A stretch of DNA of 64,000 nucleotides from assembly GCA_963726715.1 (NCBI GenBank), contig CAVSDF010000010.1:930001-994000 (forward strand), given 5' to 3'. Below the pieces are notes generated by a model. The model was given only the letters and a program-made list of their open reading frames with translations, ran no database searches and was not told where the DNA came from. The stretch comes from CAVSDF01 sp963726715. GTDB lineage: Bacteria > Bacteroidota > Rhodothermia > Rhodothermales > BA12. A program made the position numbers and the translations under genes. Within the stretch, counting starts at the first letter, position 1, and each line of letters begins with the position of its first letter. This document shows, one piece after another, positions 38,396-46,517 of this stretch.

Positions 38396-39654
38396 TGCCC
38401 CTCTCCCCGCCTCCTCCCGGCGCGCCTGGCCTCCCCGGCACGCCGCCCCTCGACGCCCGCCACGCCCGCGACGCCAACGGCGACGGTTTCGCCGACGCCC
38501 CCGGCAGCGCCATCGGCACGGCTCTCGACGAGACGCCCGACATGGCGCCGGTCGGGGCCATCGGCGTGCCGCCGCGGCGGCTCTCGCTCTGGCCCGTCGT
38601 CTGGGCGGCCGCGCTCGGGCTCGTCGTGACGGCCATCGTCTCGTTCGTCACCGACTTCGAGCTTGCCGACCTCGCGCTCTTCGCCGAGCGTCTGAACCCG
38701 TGGTGGTTCGCGGCGGCGATCGGGATGCTCGCGCTGCGCATCGTCTTCGGTGGGCTGCGGCTCACCGCCGTGTCGTCGGGGCGCCTCAGCATCGCGCAGG
38801 GGATGCGCGGGCAGCTCGCGTGGGACTTCTTCTCCAACGTCACCCCGAGCGCCGTCGGCGGCGGGCCGTTCACGGCGGCGTACGTCGCCCGCGACCGCGG
38901 CATCTCGCTCGGCGAGAGCGTGGCGATCCTGCTCTTCGCGATGCTCGTCGAGCAGTTCTGGACGTTCCTCTCGACGCTCCTCGTCCTCGGCCTGCTCGTC
39001 GCCGGCTACCCGATCCTGCCGCCCGAGGTGGGACTCACCGGGCGCATCGCCCTCGGCGTCTTCGCCACCATCACGGTCATCTGGACGGGCGTGATGACGA
39101 CGGCGCTGCTCCGCCGCCCGGACTGGATCGACCGCGGCGTCGAGGCCGTCTCCCGGTGGCCGCTCGTGCGGCGGCGCGGCGCGCGCATCCGCGCCGAAGG
39201 GCACACGCTCGCCACCCGCGCCCGCGTGCTCGGTGGCCACGGGCCGATGTTCTACGTCCGCGGCTTCGGCCTCGCCTCGCTCGCGTGGATCGCCCGCTAC
39301 CAGATGCTCGTCTTCCTCGTCTGGGCGGTCGACCCGACGGCCGACGGCCCGCTCGTCTTTCTGCGCTACCTCGCCCTCACGATGGCCACGATGACCCTCC
39401 CGACGCCAGGGGGCGCGGGCGGCGCCGAGGGGTTCTTCGCGCTCTTCATCGGCCCGCTCGTCTCGACGGCGGCGCTCGTGACGCCGCTGCTCATCGTCTG
39501 GCGGCTGCTCGGCTACTACCTCTTCCTCGTCCTCGGCTTCCCGCTCGCCTTCCGCGAGGGCGCGCCGGTGGAGGCGTCGTCGGACGGATCGCCTGCGGCG
39601 GATGTCGCCATGTCGGCGCTGGAATCGGCGTCGTCCTCCGAGTCCGGCAGGTAA
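38395..39654 (+). CDS. Flippase-like integral membrane protein (UPF0104/LPG-synthase TM family)
   Basis: 419 residues. An N-terminal cytosolic tail of about 65 residues precedes about eight helices. Diagnostic blocks are LRIVFGGLRLTAVSSGRLS, QLAWDFFSNVTPSAVGGGPF (the family T-P-s-a-x-G-G-G-P block), AMLVEQFWTFLSTLLVLG and LALTMATMTLPTPGGAGGAE, which corresponds to the second P-x-P-G-G-x-G block. Such proteins are thought to flip or translocate lipids, as the membrane half of lysyl-phosphatidylglycerol synthases does. Translation is coupled to the HIT gene by TGATG. The final 46 codons overlap the 3' end of the opposite-strand GreA/B gene by 139 bases. Confidence 0.85.
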   Translation: MPLSPPPPGAPGLPGTPPLDARHARDANGDGFADAPGSAIGTALDETPDMAPVGAIGVPPRRLSLWPVVWAAALGLVVTAIVSFVTDFELADLALFAERLNPWWFAAAIGMLALRIVFGGLRLTAVSSGRLSIAQGMRGQLAWDFFSNVTPSAVGGGPFTAAYVARDRGISLGESVAILLFAMLVEQFWTFLSTLLVLGLLVAGYPILPPEVGLTGRIALGVFATITVIWTGVMTTALLRRPDWIDRGVEAVSRWPLVRRRGARIRAEGHTLATRARVLGGHGPMFYVRGFGLASLAWIARYQMLVFLVWAVDPTADGPLVFLRYLALTMATMTLPTPGGAGGAEGFFALFIGPLVSTAALVTPLLIVWRLLGYYLFLVLGFPLAFREGAPVEASSDGSPAADVAMSALESASSSESGR

Positions 39655-40166
39655 TCGACGGCGAGGATGCGGAGGCGCTCGGCGCCGAGGCCGGTCTCGA
39701 CGGTTACCGTCTCGCCCGCGCGGTGGCCGGTGAGCGCCCGCGCGAGCGGCGAGACGAAGACGATGCGCCCGCTCGCCGCATCGGCCTCGTCGGCCCCGAC
39801 GATGGTGACGCGGCGCGTGTCGGCGGTGCCGTCCGGCGCGTCTGCCGGGGCGGTGGTGACCGTGGCGCCGAAGCGGGCTTCGGGCGGCGGCTCGTCGGGT
39901 ACGGGCACGACGCGGGCGGCGGCGAGGCGTTCGGCGAGGGCGGCCATCTGCTGGCTGAGCGTCGAGAGGCGGCGCGAGCGGTCGTCGCTGGCGGAGTCGT
40001 CGGCGTCCCACCGGGCGCGCTCGGCGATCAGCGCCTCGCGCTCGGCCCGCAGCAATCGCAAACCGCGCGGCGTGACGTAGTTGGGCACGCCCGCCGGGAG
40101 CGGCGCACGCGGCGCCACGACGGGGGGCGCGTCGGGGGCATCAGAGCCGGTGAACCCGCGGGACAT
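39516..40166 (-). CDS. GreA/GreB-family transcription elongation factor
   Basis: 216 residues from ATG 40166, which follows TCAATCCCCCATCCCC. The start MSRGFTGSD, then LPAGVPNYVTPRGLRLLRAE (about 30-49), is the characteristic opening of the Bacteroidota GreB-like proteins. A coiled coil (about 50-100) with RRLSTLSQQMAALAERLA leads to the FKBP-like C-domain: EARFGATVTTA, RRVTIVGADEADAASGRIVFV, SPLARALTGHRAGETVTVE. It rescues backtracked RNA polymerase by stimulating transcript cleavage. The tail after AVDYLP (about 45 residues, Asp/Ser-rich) is encoded opposite the flippase-like gene. The reading frame upstream is open into the pullulanase gene with no stop between them. Confidence 0.85.
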   Translation of the reverse strand: MSRGFTGSDAPDAPPVVAPRAPLPAGVPNYVTPRGLRLLRAEREALIAERARWDADDSASDDRSRRLSTLSQQMAALAERLAAARVVPVPDEPPPEARFGATVTTAPADAPDGTADTRRVTIVGADEADAASGRIVFVSPLARALTGHRAGETVTVETGLGAERLRILAVDYLPDSEDDADSSADMATSAAGDPSDDASTGAPSRKASGKPRTRKR

Positions 40167-43157
40167 GGGGATGGGGGATTGAGCGGGGGCGGTAACCCCC
40201 CTCCGCCCTTCGGGCACCTCCCCCGCGGGGCCGCGGGGGAGGACCGCCGCGGAGCGCGTCCAGCGCGCAGCGGCAGGAGGGGGTGGTGCGGTCCAGCGCG
40301 GAGCGGCAGGAGGGGCTACTGCCGCGACCCAGATGCGCGCGCTCTGGCCGGGGAGGCGGAGCGTGTGCGGGCGGTCGGCGGTGAGGCGGGCGTCGGGGCC
40401 ACGGAGGCCGGCCAGGTTCACCGCCCGGTCGTCGGCGACGAGGCGCCACGTGCCCTCCGGAAGCCGGATCTGCGTGAACGCCTGCGGCGCCGCGTCGGTG
40501 TTGATGAGCACGAGCACGCGCTCACCGACGGTGTAGCCGAGGAGCGCCGGGTTGGCGGGCGTGAGAAAGCGGTAGTAGTCGGGCGCGACGGCGGTGCCGA
40601 CGCGGAAGACGCGCCCGGCCTCGCTCATCCGCAGCGCCATCAGGCCCTTCCAGTAGGCGAGCATCGCGGCGTAATCGTTCGGACGCTTCGGCCCGTCCGG
40701 CGCGTCGGCGCGCACCGGCACCTCGCCCGGACTCGCGCCGACGGTCTGCCACTCGAAGCGATTCGCGGAGCGCTGGTTGTAGGTGTCGCGCTTGCCGTGG
40801 AAGTAGATCGGACCGGAGGCCGTGCGGATGATCCGCTCTTCGAGCGGTGCGAGGCCCTTCGAGCGCATGATCTCGGTGCCGCCGTGGAGCACGATGGGGC
40901 CGAGACCGGTGAAGAGGAGCGTCGCGGCGATCTTGAAGGGGCCTTCGTCGACGCCGCGGCGCCCGTCCCAGTCGCGCGTCGCAAACTGGTCGGCGAGCGC
41001 CCAGTTGTCGTGGATGTCGAGGTAGGAGATGCCCGCGTTGGGGCTGTGCTCGTCGGGAAAGGCGTTGCGGAGCGCGAGCATGACGCGGGCGCGCTGCGTC
41101 GTGTCGCCACCGGCGTAGCCGCGGTCGCGGCCCTTGTCGGTCGGGTTGCCCGTCGTGCCCTTGAAGGCGTCGCGGGCCTCGTCCTGGAAGTACGTGATCG
41201 GCGCGTCGAGCTTGTACCACGCCCAGTCGGGGTTGCGGACGGTCTCGGGGTCCGACGGCGGAATCCACGGCTCGCCGTAGACGATGGCGTCGGCGGGGAG
41301 GGCGGCTTTGAGGGCGAGGAGCGACTGCTGATCGACCTGTCCCGCGAGATCGACGCGGAAGCCGTCGACGCCGAACTCCTTCATCAACTCGACGCACTGG
41401 TCGATGAGCCAGCGCTGGACCATCGGCCGCTCCTCGAACTTGACCTCGTTGCCGAACGGCCCGATGTGCTGCCCGCGGTCGTCGGTGCGGTAGTAATAGA
41501 GCTTGTCGAGCGCGTTCCATCCGAAGCTGTACGTGCGCCCGTCCATGTTCTCGCCCGTGTGGTTGGGGACGATGTCGACGATGACGGCGAGGCCCGCGTC
41601 GTGGAAGGCTTCGACGAGGGCGCGGAACTCGGCGCGCTCGTCGCCGGGGGTGCCGCCGGGGGTGCGGTAGCGGCCCTCGATGGCGAAGGCGTGCGTCGTG
41701 CGGTATCCCCACTCGTAGTACTCGCGGTCGATGCCCTGCTCCTTCGCCCACGCGCCGAGCGAATCGTTGCCGCCGAACGTCGCCTGCCATTCGGCGTCGG
41801 GGTAGTGGAGGAATTCCTGGACGGGGAGCAGGTGGACGACGTTGATGCCCAAACGCGTCAGGTAGTCGAAGCCGATCGGCTCGCCGCGGTCGTTGCGCAG
41901 GCCCGCGCGGGTGAAGCCGACGAACGTCCCGCGCTCGCTCTCGGGCAGCGGCAGGTTGTCGGTGAAGTCCTGCACGTGTACCTCGTAGGCGACGACGTCC
42001 TCCATCGCCGGACGGCCGCCGCGCACCGGGCGGGGCGTGGAGAGCGGGCGCCAGACGCGGCTCTTGCCAAAACTGTCGTCGGAGACGCGGGCGTAGGGGT
42101 CGGAGACGGTCTGCGGCAGCTGGTCGAAGAACATCGACCCCGGCCCCGGCGGCCCGTCGACGCGCAGGTCGTACCAGGTGCCGTGGCGGTCGCCCTCGAC
42201 GAGCGCCTCCCAGACGCCGTCGTCGCCCTGCACCATCGCGACGGTTTCGCGGGCGCCGTCGGGTCCGGTCGGGGCGTGGCGGGCGGCCTCGTCGGTGCCG
42301 TAGAGGTAGAGCGTGAGGGCGGTCGCGCGCGGGGCGAAGGCGCGGAAGGCGGTGACGGTGCGGGCGGCGGGGCCGTCGCCAAGGGTCTCGATCTCGGCGC
42401 CGAGCGGACGGTCGGAGTAGAGCGTCCGCCAGAGGCCGTCGAAGCGCACGGCGGCGCCGAGCGTGTCGGCCTCGCCCGGCCCGACGCGCACGGTCAGGCT
42501 GTGGAGCTGCCCCGGCGCGAGGTCTTCGGCGGTGGCGACGAGCGTCCGCGAGCCCGTGTTCGGCGCGACGTGCGCGATCGGCACGACGTGCCCGTCCCAC
42601 CGCTCCAACCGGTACGAGGCGACATCGAGCGGGCGCGTGATGCCCTCGCCGCCGATGTCGACCCAGATGGCGCGGGGGCCACGCAGCTCGGCGACCATCC
42701 GCGGCGGCGAGACCTCGTGCAGGAAGACGAGGTTGCCGCCCTGTGCGTTCGGCGCTCCCGCGAGCGGGTCGAGCCACGCGCCGTCGTCGATGCGGAACTT
42801 GAAGGGCGTGCCGGGGCGGATGGCGGCGTAGGCCGGGTTGGGCACGGAGAGCTCCCAGACGTGCGGGTCGACGCGCGAGGCGAGCAGCTGCCACATCGGG
42901 TCGTCCATGTCGGTCGCCCACTCGCGGAAGGCGCCGGTGACGACGACGCGGTGCGGCGCGAGGCCGTAGGCGGCGGCGTCGAAGACGAAGTGGGTGGTGT
43001 CGGTGGCGTGGTAGTAGCCCTGCCGCCGGATGTCGGGGGCGTAGGGCTGGCCGTCGGCAGGGCGGGCGGTGAGCATCAGGAGAGCGACGAGGGCGAGTCC
43101 GGCGGCGAATCGCGCGCGAACGGGCGGGGCCAGAAACAGGACCGGGAGACGGGGCAT
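40167..43157 (-). CDS. Secreted GH13 pullulanase-like glycosidase (frame open into greA/B)
   Basis: About 945 recognisable residues from ATG 43157 after CTTCGCTTTCGCCG. The signal peptide ends about TARPADGQ. N-terminal carbohydrate-binding/E-set domains (about 35-380; VVTGAFREWATDMDDPMWQL, FKFRIDDGAWLDP) precede the TIM barrel. The four GH13 regions are DIVPNHTGE (about 529), GFRVDLAG with the nucleophile Asp (about 604), YGEPW with the acid Glu (about 628) and YLDIHDN with the third Asp (about 714). The set with VQDFTDNLPLP and THAFAIEGRYRTPGG fits type-I pullulanase (GH13_14). A C-terminal beta domain ends about RIWVAAVA (about 942). Beyond that the frame reads through a repeat element, without a stop, into the GreA/B start at 40166; the true 3' end is therefore unknown. 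Confidence 0.88.
40198..40258. repeat. Interspersed hairpin repeat, copy 2 of 2
   Basis: Starts CCCCTCCGCCCTTCGGGCAC and ends GGACCGCCGCGGAGCGCG, matching 1301-1356 except for the hairpin centre (GGGGCC here, TCG there). It lies in the gap between the pullulanase C-domain and greA/B, in a frame without stop codons. Confidence 0.75.
40258..40315. repeat. Tandem 25-nt duplication
   Basis: GTCCAGCGCG-C/G-AGCGGCAGGAGGGG occurs twice (about 40258-40282 and 40291-40315), separated by 8 bases. It directly adjoins the 56-base repeat and replaces the expected 3' end of the pullulanase gene. Confidence 0.65.
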
Positions 43158-43477
43158 CGGCGAAAGCGAAGGACAGGGAAGATAGCGGGGGTGAGTGGGT
43201 TGGCGAGTCGTGGGGCGTGGGCGAGTTGGTGAGGGTCGGCGCCTCCTCGACCGCAGGCGCAACCCGAACAGGTCGGCGAGCCGTCAACCGACGGCCCGGT
43301 ATCGACGCCCGGTAGAGACGCATCGGCGATGCGTCTCTACGACCCCGACCGGTCCGTACAGCGGCCCCGGCGCGGTGCCGATGTCGGCCGCAGGGGCGAC
43401 GATCCCTCGCAACGATCCACCACCCACAAACACACTCCTCTCCAACTCATCTTCCCCCGTGGCGTAGCTTGCGCGCC
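43158..43477. other. Divergent intergenic region with REP element
   Basis: Between pullulanase (minus) and ktrB (plus). A TATCTTCC box on the minus strand (43184-43177) lies 19 bases before the pullulanase start. A GT-rich stretch at 43185-43240 (GTGAGTGGGTTGGCGAGTCG) and the 38-nt palindrome (43304-43341) follow, then a CA-rich stretch near 43425-43455. No gene. Confidence 0.5.
43304..43341. repeat. 38-nt palindromic REP element, copy 2
   Basis: Same 38 bases as 28833-28870, with arm GTAGAGACGCATC inverted around GGC. In a divergent promoter region here, versus downstream of a stop in copy 1. Confidence 0.8.
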
Positions 43478-44953
43478 GTGCGCACGCCCCGCTTTCTCGA
43501 CCGCCTCGCCTCGCGCTTCGTCGCGGTGCGCCTCTTCGGAGGGCGCATGGCCGGGCGCATCGCCGGACGTGTGCGCCAGCCCGCACGCGCCGAACACCTG
43601 ACGGCGCCGCAGGTCTTCGCGCTCTCGTTCGTCGCCCTCATCGCCATCGGGGCGACCGGGCTGCGGACCGTTCCCGCGTTCTACGCGCCCGGCGAAACGC
43701 CGCTCTCGTGGCTCGATGCCGTCTTCACAGCCACCAGCGCCGTCTGCGTGACCGGTCTCGCCGTCGCCGACACGGCGACGCGGTTCAGCGTCTGGGGGCA
43801 GGCGTGGATTCTGCTGCTCATCCAGCTCGGCGGCCTCGGCGTCGTCGCCATCACCAGCCTCATCGCCGTCGCGCTCGGGCGGCGGCTCTCGCTGCGCACC
43901 GAATCGCTCACCGTTTCGGCCATCTGGGCGGCGCCGCACCTGAACGAGCGGCGCCTCGTGCGCGACGTCGTGCTCTTCACCGTCGTCATCGAGGCCATCG
44001 GCGCGGCCGGGCTGTGGATGGCGTTTGTGCCGTATTTCGGAGCGGGCGGCGCCGTCTGGCCCGCCGTCTTCCACAGCGTCTCGGCGTTCTGCAACGCGGG
44101 GTTCTCGACGTTCTCGACGAGCCTCGTCGGGTTCGAGCGCGATCCAGCGGTGCTCGGCATCGTGGGCGCGCTCATCGTCGTTGGCGGCATCGGATTCCTG
44201 ACGCTCGAAGAGCTGGCCTTCTGGTTTCGGTCGCGGCGCGAGCGGCGGTTTCGGCTCTCGCTCCACTCGCGCCTCGCGCTCACGATGACCGCGCTCCTGC
44301 TCGTCGGCGGCACGCTCGCGGCGGCGGCGGCGGAGTGGAACGGCGTCTTCGCGCACCTCGACACCGGCGATCGGTGGCTCGGGGCGATGTTCTTCAGCGT
44401 GACGGCGCGAACGGCGGGCTTCAACAGCATCGACTACGGCGCGCTCTCGTCCACGGCCGCCTTCTTCACGATCCTGCTGATGTTCATCGGCGGAAACCCC
44501 GGCTCGACGGCGGGCGGCGCCAAGACGACGACCGTCGCGCTCGTCGGCCTCCTCGCCTACCACCGCTTCCGCGGGCGCGGCGCGACGGGCGCGTTCGGGC
44601 GCAGCGTGCCGCCGGAGACCGTCGACCGCGCCGTGGGCATCACGAGCCTCGGGTTCGCGCTCGCCACGCTCGGCATCCTCGCACTCACCGTCACCGAAGG
44701 CTACGCCCGACGCGCGCCCGCCACTGTGGCCGGGCCGTTCCTCGCGCAGATGTTCGAGGCCGTCAGCGCCCTCGGCACCGTCGGCCTGTCGATGAACCTG
44801 ACGCCGACGCTCGATTCGGCGAGCCGGGTCGTCGTCATCCTGCTGATGTTCCTCGGGCGCACCGGCCCCCTCACCATCGCCGCCGCCTTCGCCCGCTCCT
44901 ACCGCCGCCCGGACATTGTCCGCTACGCGCACGAAGACGTACTGGTGGGGTGA
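43478..44953 (+). CDS. ktrB: TrkH/KtrB-type potassium uptake channel subunit
   Basis: About 491 residues from GTG 43478 (a TTG at 43469 is an alternative; no ATG is available). Four M1-P-M2 repeats can be followed through their filter segments: AVFTATSAVCVTGLAV, VFHSVSAFCNAGFSTFS, MFFSVTARTAGFNSIDYG and MFEAVSALGTVGLSMN, each carrying the central glycine of the K+ filter. MFIGGNPGSTAGGAKTTT is the conserved D-loop/M2 region of the third repeat. It imports K+ through the inner membrane, gated by the nucleotide-binding subunit encoded 103 bases downstream. No frameshift. Confidence 0.93.
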   Translation: MRTPRFLDRLASRFVAVRLFGGRMAGRIAGRVRQPARAEHLTAPQVFALSFVALIAIGATGLRTVPAFYAPGETPLSWLDAVFTATSAVCVTGLAVADTATRFSVWGQAWILLLIQLGGLGVVAITSLIAVALGRRLSLRTESLTVSAIWAAPHLNERRLVRDVVLFTVVIEAIGAAGLWMAFVPYFGAGGAVWPAVFHSVSAFCNAGFSTFSTSLVGFERDPAVLGIVGALIVVGGIGFLTLEELAFWFRSRRERRFRLSLHSRLALTMTALLLVGGTLAAAAAEWNGVFAHLDTGDRWLGAMFFSVTARTAGFNSIDYGALSSTAAFFTILLMFIGGNPGSTAGGAKTTTVALVGLLAYHRFRGRGATGAFGRSVPPETVDRAVGITSLGFALATLGILALTVTEGYARRAPATVAGPFLAQMFEAVSALGTVGLSMNLTPTLDSASRVVVILLMFLGRTGPLTIAAAFARSYRRPDIVRYAHEDVLVG

Positions 44954-45058
44954 TAGGCAGATCGTTGTCAATGGTTGGTTGTTCGTAGTTCTCCAGGCCC
45001 GAACGCGACTCGAAAGCCAACTGCCAACCGCAAACGACCAACAACCAACTCTACAATG
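44952..45058. repeat. Inverted GT/CA-rich arms between ktrB and ktrA
   Basis: ATGGTTGGTTGTTCGTAGTT (44971-44990) and AACGACCAACAACCAACT (about 45034-45051) are imperfect inverted repeats about 45 bases apart, ending four bases before the ktrA ATG. The arms could pair in the transcript and occlude the ktrA start. Confidence 0.5.
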
Positions 45059-45709
45059 AAACGCTTCATCGTCGTCGGCCTCGGCAACTTCGGCAGCGCC
45101 GTCGCGCGGACGCTCTACGAGCAGGGACACGAGGTCGTCGTGCTCGACATGCGCGAGTCTTCCGTCGATGCCGCCGGGCGCTACGCGACGCGCGCCGCGG
45201 TCGGCGATGGGCGGCAGCGCGAACTCCTCGACCGGCTCGGCGCCGACGCCGCCGATGCCGCCATCGTCTCGACAGGCGACGATGTGACGGCCTCGATCCT
45301 CGTGACGCTCGCCCTGCGCGACCTCGGCGTGCCGCGCGTCTACTGCAAGGTCGTCAGCGAAGACCACCGCCGCGTCATGGCCCGCATCGGCGCCGACGAG
45401 GCGGTGTTTCCGGAGAACGAGAGCGGGCGCGCGCTCGCGCTGCGGCTCTCCTCGGGCGACGTCTTCAATTACCTGCCCCTCGGCGACGGCGTGTCGATGC
45501 AGGAGATGCGCGTCCCGGCGACGTGGCAGGGGCGGACGCTCCGCGAAATCGGCCTGCGCCCGCAGCTGCGGCTCGTCGCCGTCGCCGTCCACAACATCGT
45601 CCGCGACACCCTCACCGTGCCCCCGGACCCCGAGGTCCGCCTGACGCACGACGACACGCTCCTCCTCGCCGGCCGCGACGTGGACCTCGCGCTCGTGCAG
45701 AAGTTGTGA
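45056..45709 (+). CDS. ktrA: KtrA/TrkA-type RCK regulatory subunit
   Basis: 217 residues. A Rossmann RCK-N domain opens with MKRFIVVGLGNFGSAVARTL (G-x-G-x-x-G) and the acidic ribose-binding end of strand 2 in VVVLDMRESSVD. AAIVSTGDDVTASILVTLALR and ARIGADEAVFPENESGRALA follow, then a TrkA-C domain (about 138-217) with MQEMRVPATWQGRTLREIGLR. It binds ATP/ADP or NAD and gates the KtrB channel on the cytosolic side. It has the same direction and immediate proximity to ktrB. The leader CAACTCTACA lacks both a purine SD and the usual CCG. Confidence 0.94.
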   Translation: MKRFIVVGLGNFGSAVARTLYEQGHEVVVLDMRESSVDAAGRYATRAAVGDGRQRELLDRLGADAADAAIVSTGDDVTASILVTLALRDLGVPRVYCKVVSEDHRRVMARIGADEAVFPENESGRALALRLSSGDVFNYLPLGDGVSMQEMRVPATWQGRTLREIGLRPQLRLVAVAVHNIVRDTLTVPPDPEVRLTHDDTLLLAGRDVDLALVQKL

Positions 45710-45758
45710 TGGGGATGGGCGATCGGATGCACTCATTCAATCCCCAATCCCTGAACCC

Positions 45759-46439
45759 CTACACCTCGAACGCGCTCAGGCGTTTGGGGAAGCCGGTCAG
45801 GTTGACGAGGTTGGCGCGGGCGGGCGTGAAGCCGTTGTCGAGCGCCAGCGCCGTCCGGTAGAGGCGCTGCGCGTCTTCGATGCGCAGGCGAAGTTGGGCG
45901 ACGATGCCGAGGACGTTGTAGGCCGCCGGAAGCAGCGGGTCGACGGCGAGTGCGCGGCGTGCGTGGGCGTGGGCGGCGCCGAGGCGACGTGCCACGAGGG
46001 CCTCGGTGGCACGTTTGAGGCGGCGCTCGACACGCTCGGCGGACGCCTTCGCGCGTCCGTGGACGTCGAGGAGGTGGCGCAGCTGCCGCCCGAGGTGCAG
46101 GTCGGTGATGGGCACTTCGAGCACGTCGGCGGCGCCCGCGTGGAGCACGCCCGCCGCCTCCTCGGGCCGCAGATCGCCGACGAGCGCGACGATCGATGCC
46201 TCCGGATGCAGCAGGAACAGCTCACGCAGCCCTTTGAGCGCCGCGCTGCCCTCGACGTGCCCGGTCACAGCGTCGAGGTGCAGGAGGACGAGGCCGTGCG
46301 GGGTCGTGTCGAGCAGGTCGCGCGCGGCGGCGACGCTCGCCACGACGGTCGGTACGCTGTGGCAGAGCGCGCGGATGCGCCCGGCGAGATCGCGCGCGCG
46401 CGCATCGTCGGCATCGACGAGGAGGATCGGATCGGCCAT
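45759..46439 (-). CDS. Receiver-like domain without phosphoacceptor, fused to TPR
   Basis: 226 residues. Residues 1-120 follow the CheY fold (PILLVDADDARARDLAGRI, LVLLHLDAVTGH, IVALVGDLRPEEAAGVLHAG, ADVLEVPITDLHL). At the position of the phosphoacceptor Asp (end of strand 3, LVLLH) there is His, and the K-P of strand 5 is V-P, so phosphorylation is unlikely. Residues 135-225 are tetratricopeptide-like (ARRLGAAHAHARRALAVDPLLPAAYNVLG, YRTALALDNGFTPARANLVN). It probably works as a protein-protein adaptor. No kinase is adjacent; the phoD gene lies upstream on the same strand. Confidence 0.75.
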   Translation of the reverse strand: MADPILLVDADDARARDLAGRIRALCHSVPTVVASVAAARDLLDTTPHGLVLLHLDAVTGHVEGSAALKGLRELFLLHPEASIVALVGDLRPEEAAGVLHAGAADVLEVPITDLHLGRQLRHLLDVHGRAKASAERVERRLKRATEALVARRLGAAHAHARRALAVDPLLPAAYNVLGIVAQLRLRIEDAQRLYRTALALDNGFTPARANLVNLTGFPKRLSAFEV

Positions 46440-46517
46440 CGAACGGAGGGAAAGGCGGGAGCGGGGCGCGGGAGTGGGGCGCGGGAGTGGGGCGCAGCCG
46501 AGGCCCGCGCGCGGCGG

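Noticed and set aside
38700..43232. A 1510-codon open frame on the plus strand opposite pullulanase and GreA/B
   Set aside because: It is a shadow of GC-rich codon use: no domains, extreme Arg/Gly/Ala content, and it crosses several genes and repeats. The minus-strand frame has all GH13 and GreA motifs.
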